Assembly (NCBI GenBank): GCA_049642385.1
Contig: JBAROU010000067.1
Span: forward strand, 1-5,051
DNA length: 5,051 nucleotides
Direction: 5' to 3'
DNA from: JBAROU01 sp049642385
Lineage (GTDB): Bacteria > Chloroflexota > Dehalococcoidia > DSTF01 > RBG-16-68-14
Made by a program: the position numbers and the translations under genes. Every line of letters starts with the position of its first letter. Positions within the stretch are counted from its first letter, which is position 1. The notes beneath the pieces were generated by a model. That model was not told the origin of the DNA. It saw nothing but the letters and a program-made list of their open reading frames with translations, and did not search any database. Below are positions 4,816 through 5,051 of this stretch, in pieces.

Positions 4816-5051
4816 CTACGGCGAGCAGCTCGTAATAGGCTGCGAGGTGATTTGGTACGGGGTTCCACCAAATGTTGAGGCAAACATGATCCCATGCCGG
4901 AAGTACTGGTAATAGCCTGAAAAACTGCTGAACTGAACGCTGGACCGCGCCTGACCAAACCATGTGTTGTTCAGCCAGGCGATGAAGAACTGGTCAGGGA
5001 TCCAGTACGCGTCAGGACAAGCTTCAGGCCAGTTGAAACCGTGCAGATCGG
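4816..5051 (-). CDS. C-terminal fragment of an unrecognised aromatic-rich, probably secreted protein
   Basis: A frame entering from the right edge reads 77 codons, from 5049, to a TAG at 4818-4816. No start codon is needed because the gene begins outside the window. Composition argues for real coding: 18 of 77 residues are aromatic (9 F, 4 W, 5 Y), the chain is rich in Ser, Thr, Gln and Gly, and has no Lys and few charges. Recognisable stretches are FNWPEACPDAYWIPDQFF (5-22), WLNNTWFGQAR (25-35) and GYYQYFRHGIMFASTFGG (45-62), with Cys at 11 and 75. This suits an extracytoplasmic domain. The piece F-R-H-G-I-M-F-A-S with a following Y-Q-I loosely recalls LGFP-type cell-wall repeats (F-x-x-G-x-I/M-aromatic), but that is a weak resemblance and I assign no family. 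Its GC content, about 52 percent, is well below the 65-70 percent of neighbouring genes, and AT-ending codons (TTT, TCA, TAT, ATT, ACA) are frequent. That may mean transfer or simply different constraints. It lies 135 bp upstream of MscS on the same strand. Confidence 0.6.
   Translation of the reverse strand, partial: DLHGFNWPEACPDAYWIPDQFFIAWLNNTWFGQARSSVQFSSFSGYYQYFRHGIMFASTFGGTPYQITSQPITSCSP

Noticed and set aside
3710..4963. A 417-codon minus-strand open frame spanning the MscS gene
   Set aside because: It runs through MscS in another frame; within that overlap the product is low-complexity Arg/His/Gly sequence typical of high-GC shadow frames. MscS matches its family end to end, and the right-hand part conflicts with the better-supported 4816-5051 fragment.

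Overview
This is a high-GC bacterial window with six genes on two strands, four complete and two cut by the window edges. Chloroflexota, or a neighbouring high-GC lineage, is the best guess. It rests on overall GC richness, a lipoprotein with a Thr-Pro/Ala-Thr-Pro linker after its lipid-anchored Cys (common in Chloroflexota secreted proteins), and a probable leaderless GTG start. This is inference from style, not a phylogenetic placement.

Layout. Positions 1-144 (minus) hold the N-terminus of an unrecognised membrane protein, divergent from the next unit. Positions 213-2491 (plus) hold a two-gene operon: glycerol kinase (glpK), then a classical short-chain dehydrogenase/reductase (SDR) whose ATG overlaps the glpK stop (TAATG) and has a good AGGAG ribosome binding site. 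The SDR ends 13 bp from the end of a convergent minus-strand operon. In transcription order that operon is a lipoprotein (3629-3030) followed 18 bp later by a DUF457/YdjM-type membrane protein (3011-2505). Upstream of it, also on the minus strand, is a small MscS-type mechanosensitive channel (4680-3760). The last 236 bases (minus) hold the C-terminal 77 codons of an aromatic-rich, lysine-free protein that I do not recognise, with lower GC than its neighbours.

How the genes may work together. GlpK makes glycerol-3-phosphate. The co-transcribed NAD-type SDR probably acts on a polyol, sugar or related alcohol/ketone, but its substrate cannot be read from sequence. MscS protects against hypo-osmotic shock. 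The lipoprotein/DUF457 pair is an uncharacterised envelope unit. There is no evidence that the plus-strand and minus-strand units form one system.

The gene content is fairly ordinary and I do not see a clear new system. The more interesting signals are regulatory: (i) the MscS leader can form an 11-bp hairpin that buries its Shine-Dalgarno sequence, with a competing local hairpin; (ii) the lipoprotein promoter candidate has a 19-bp spacer holding a dyad, as in MerR-controlled promoters; (iii) glpK looks leaderless; (iv) GlpK lacks the residues for both textbook control mechanisms (FBP loop, HPr-phosphorylated His). The unrecognised aromatic-rich gene at the right edge also deserves its full sequence. 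No tRNA, rRNA, CRISPR array, insertion sequence or convincing intrinsic terminator was seen.
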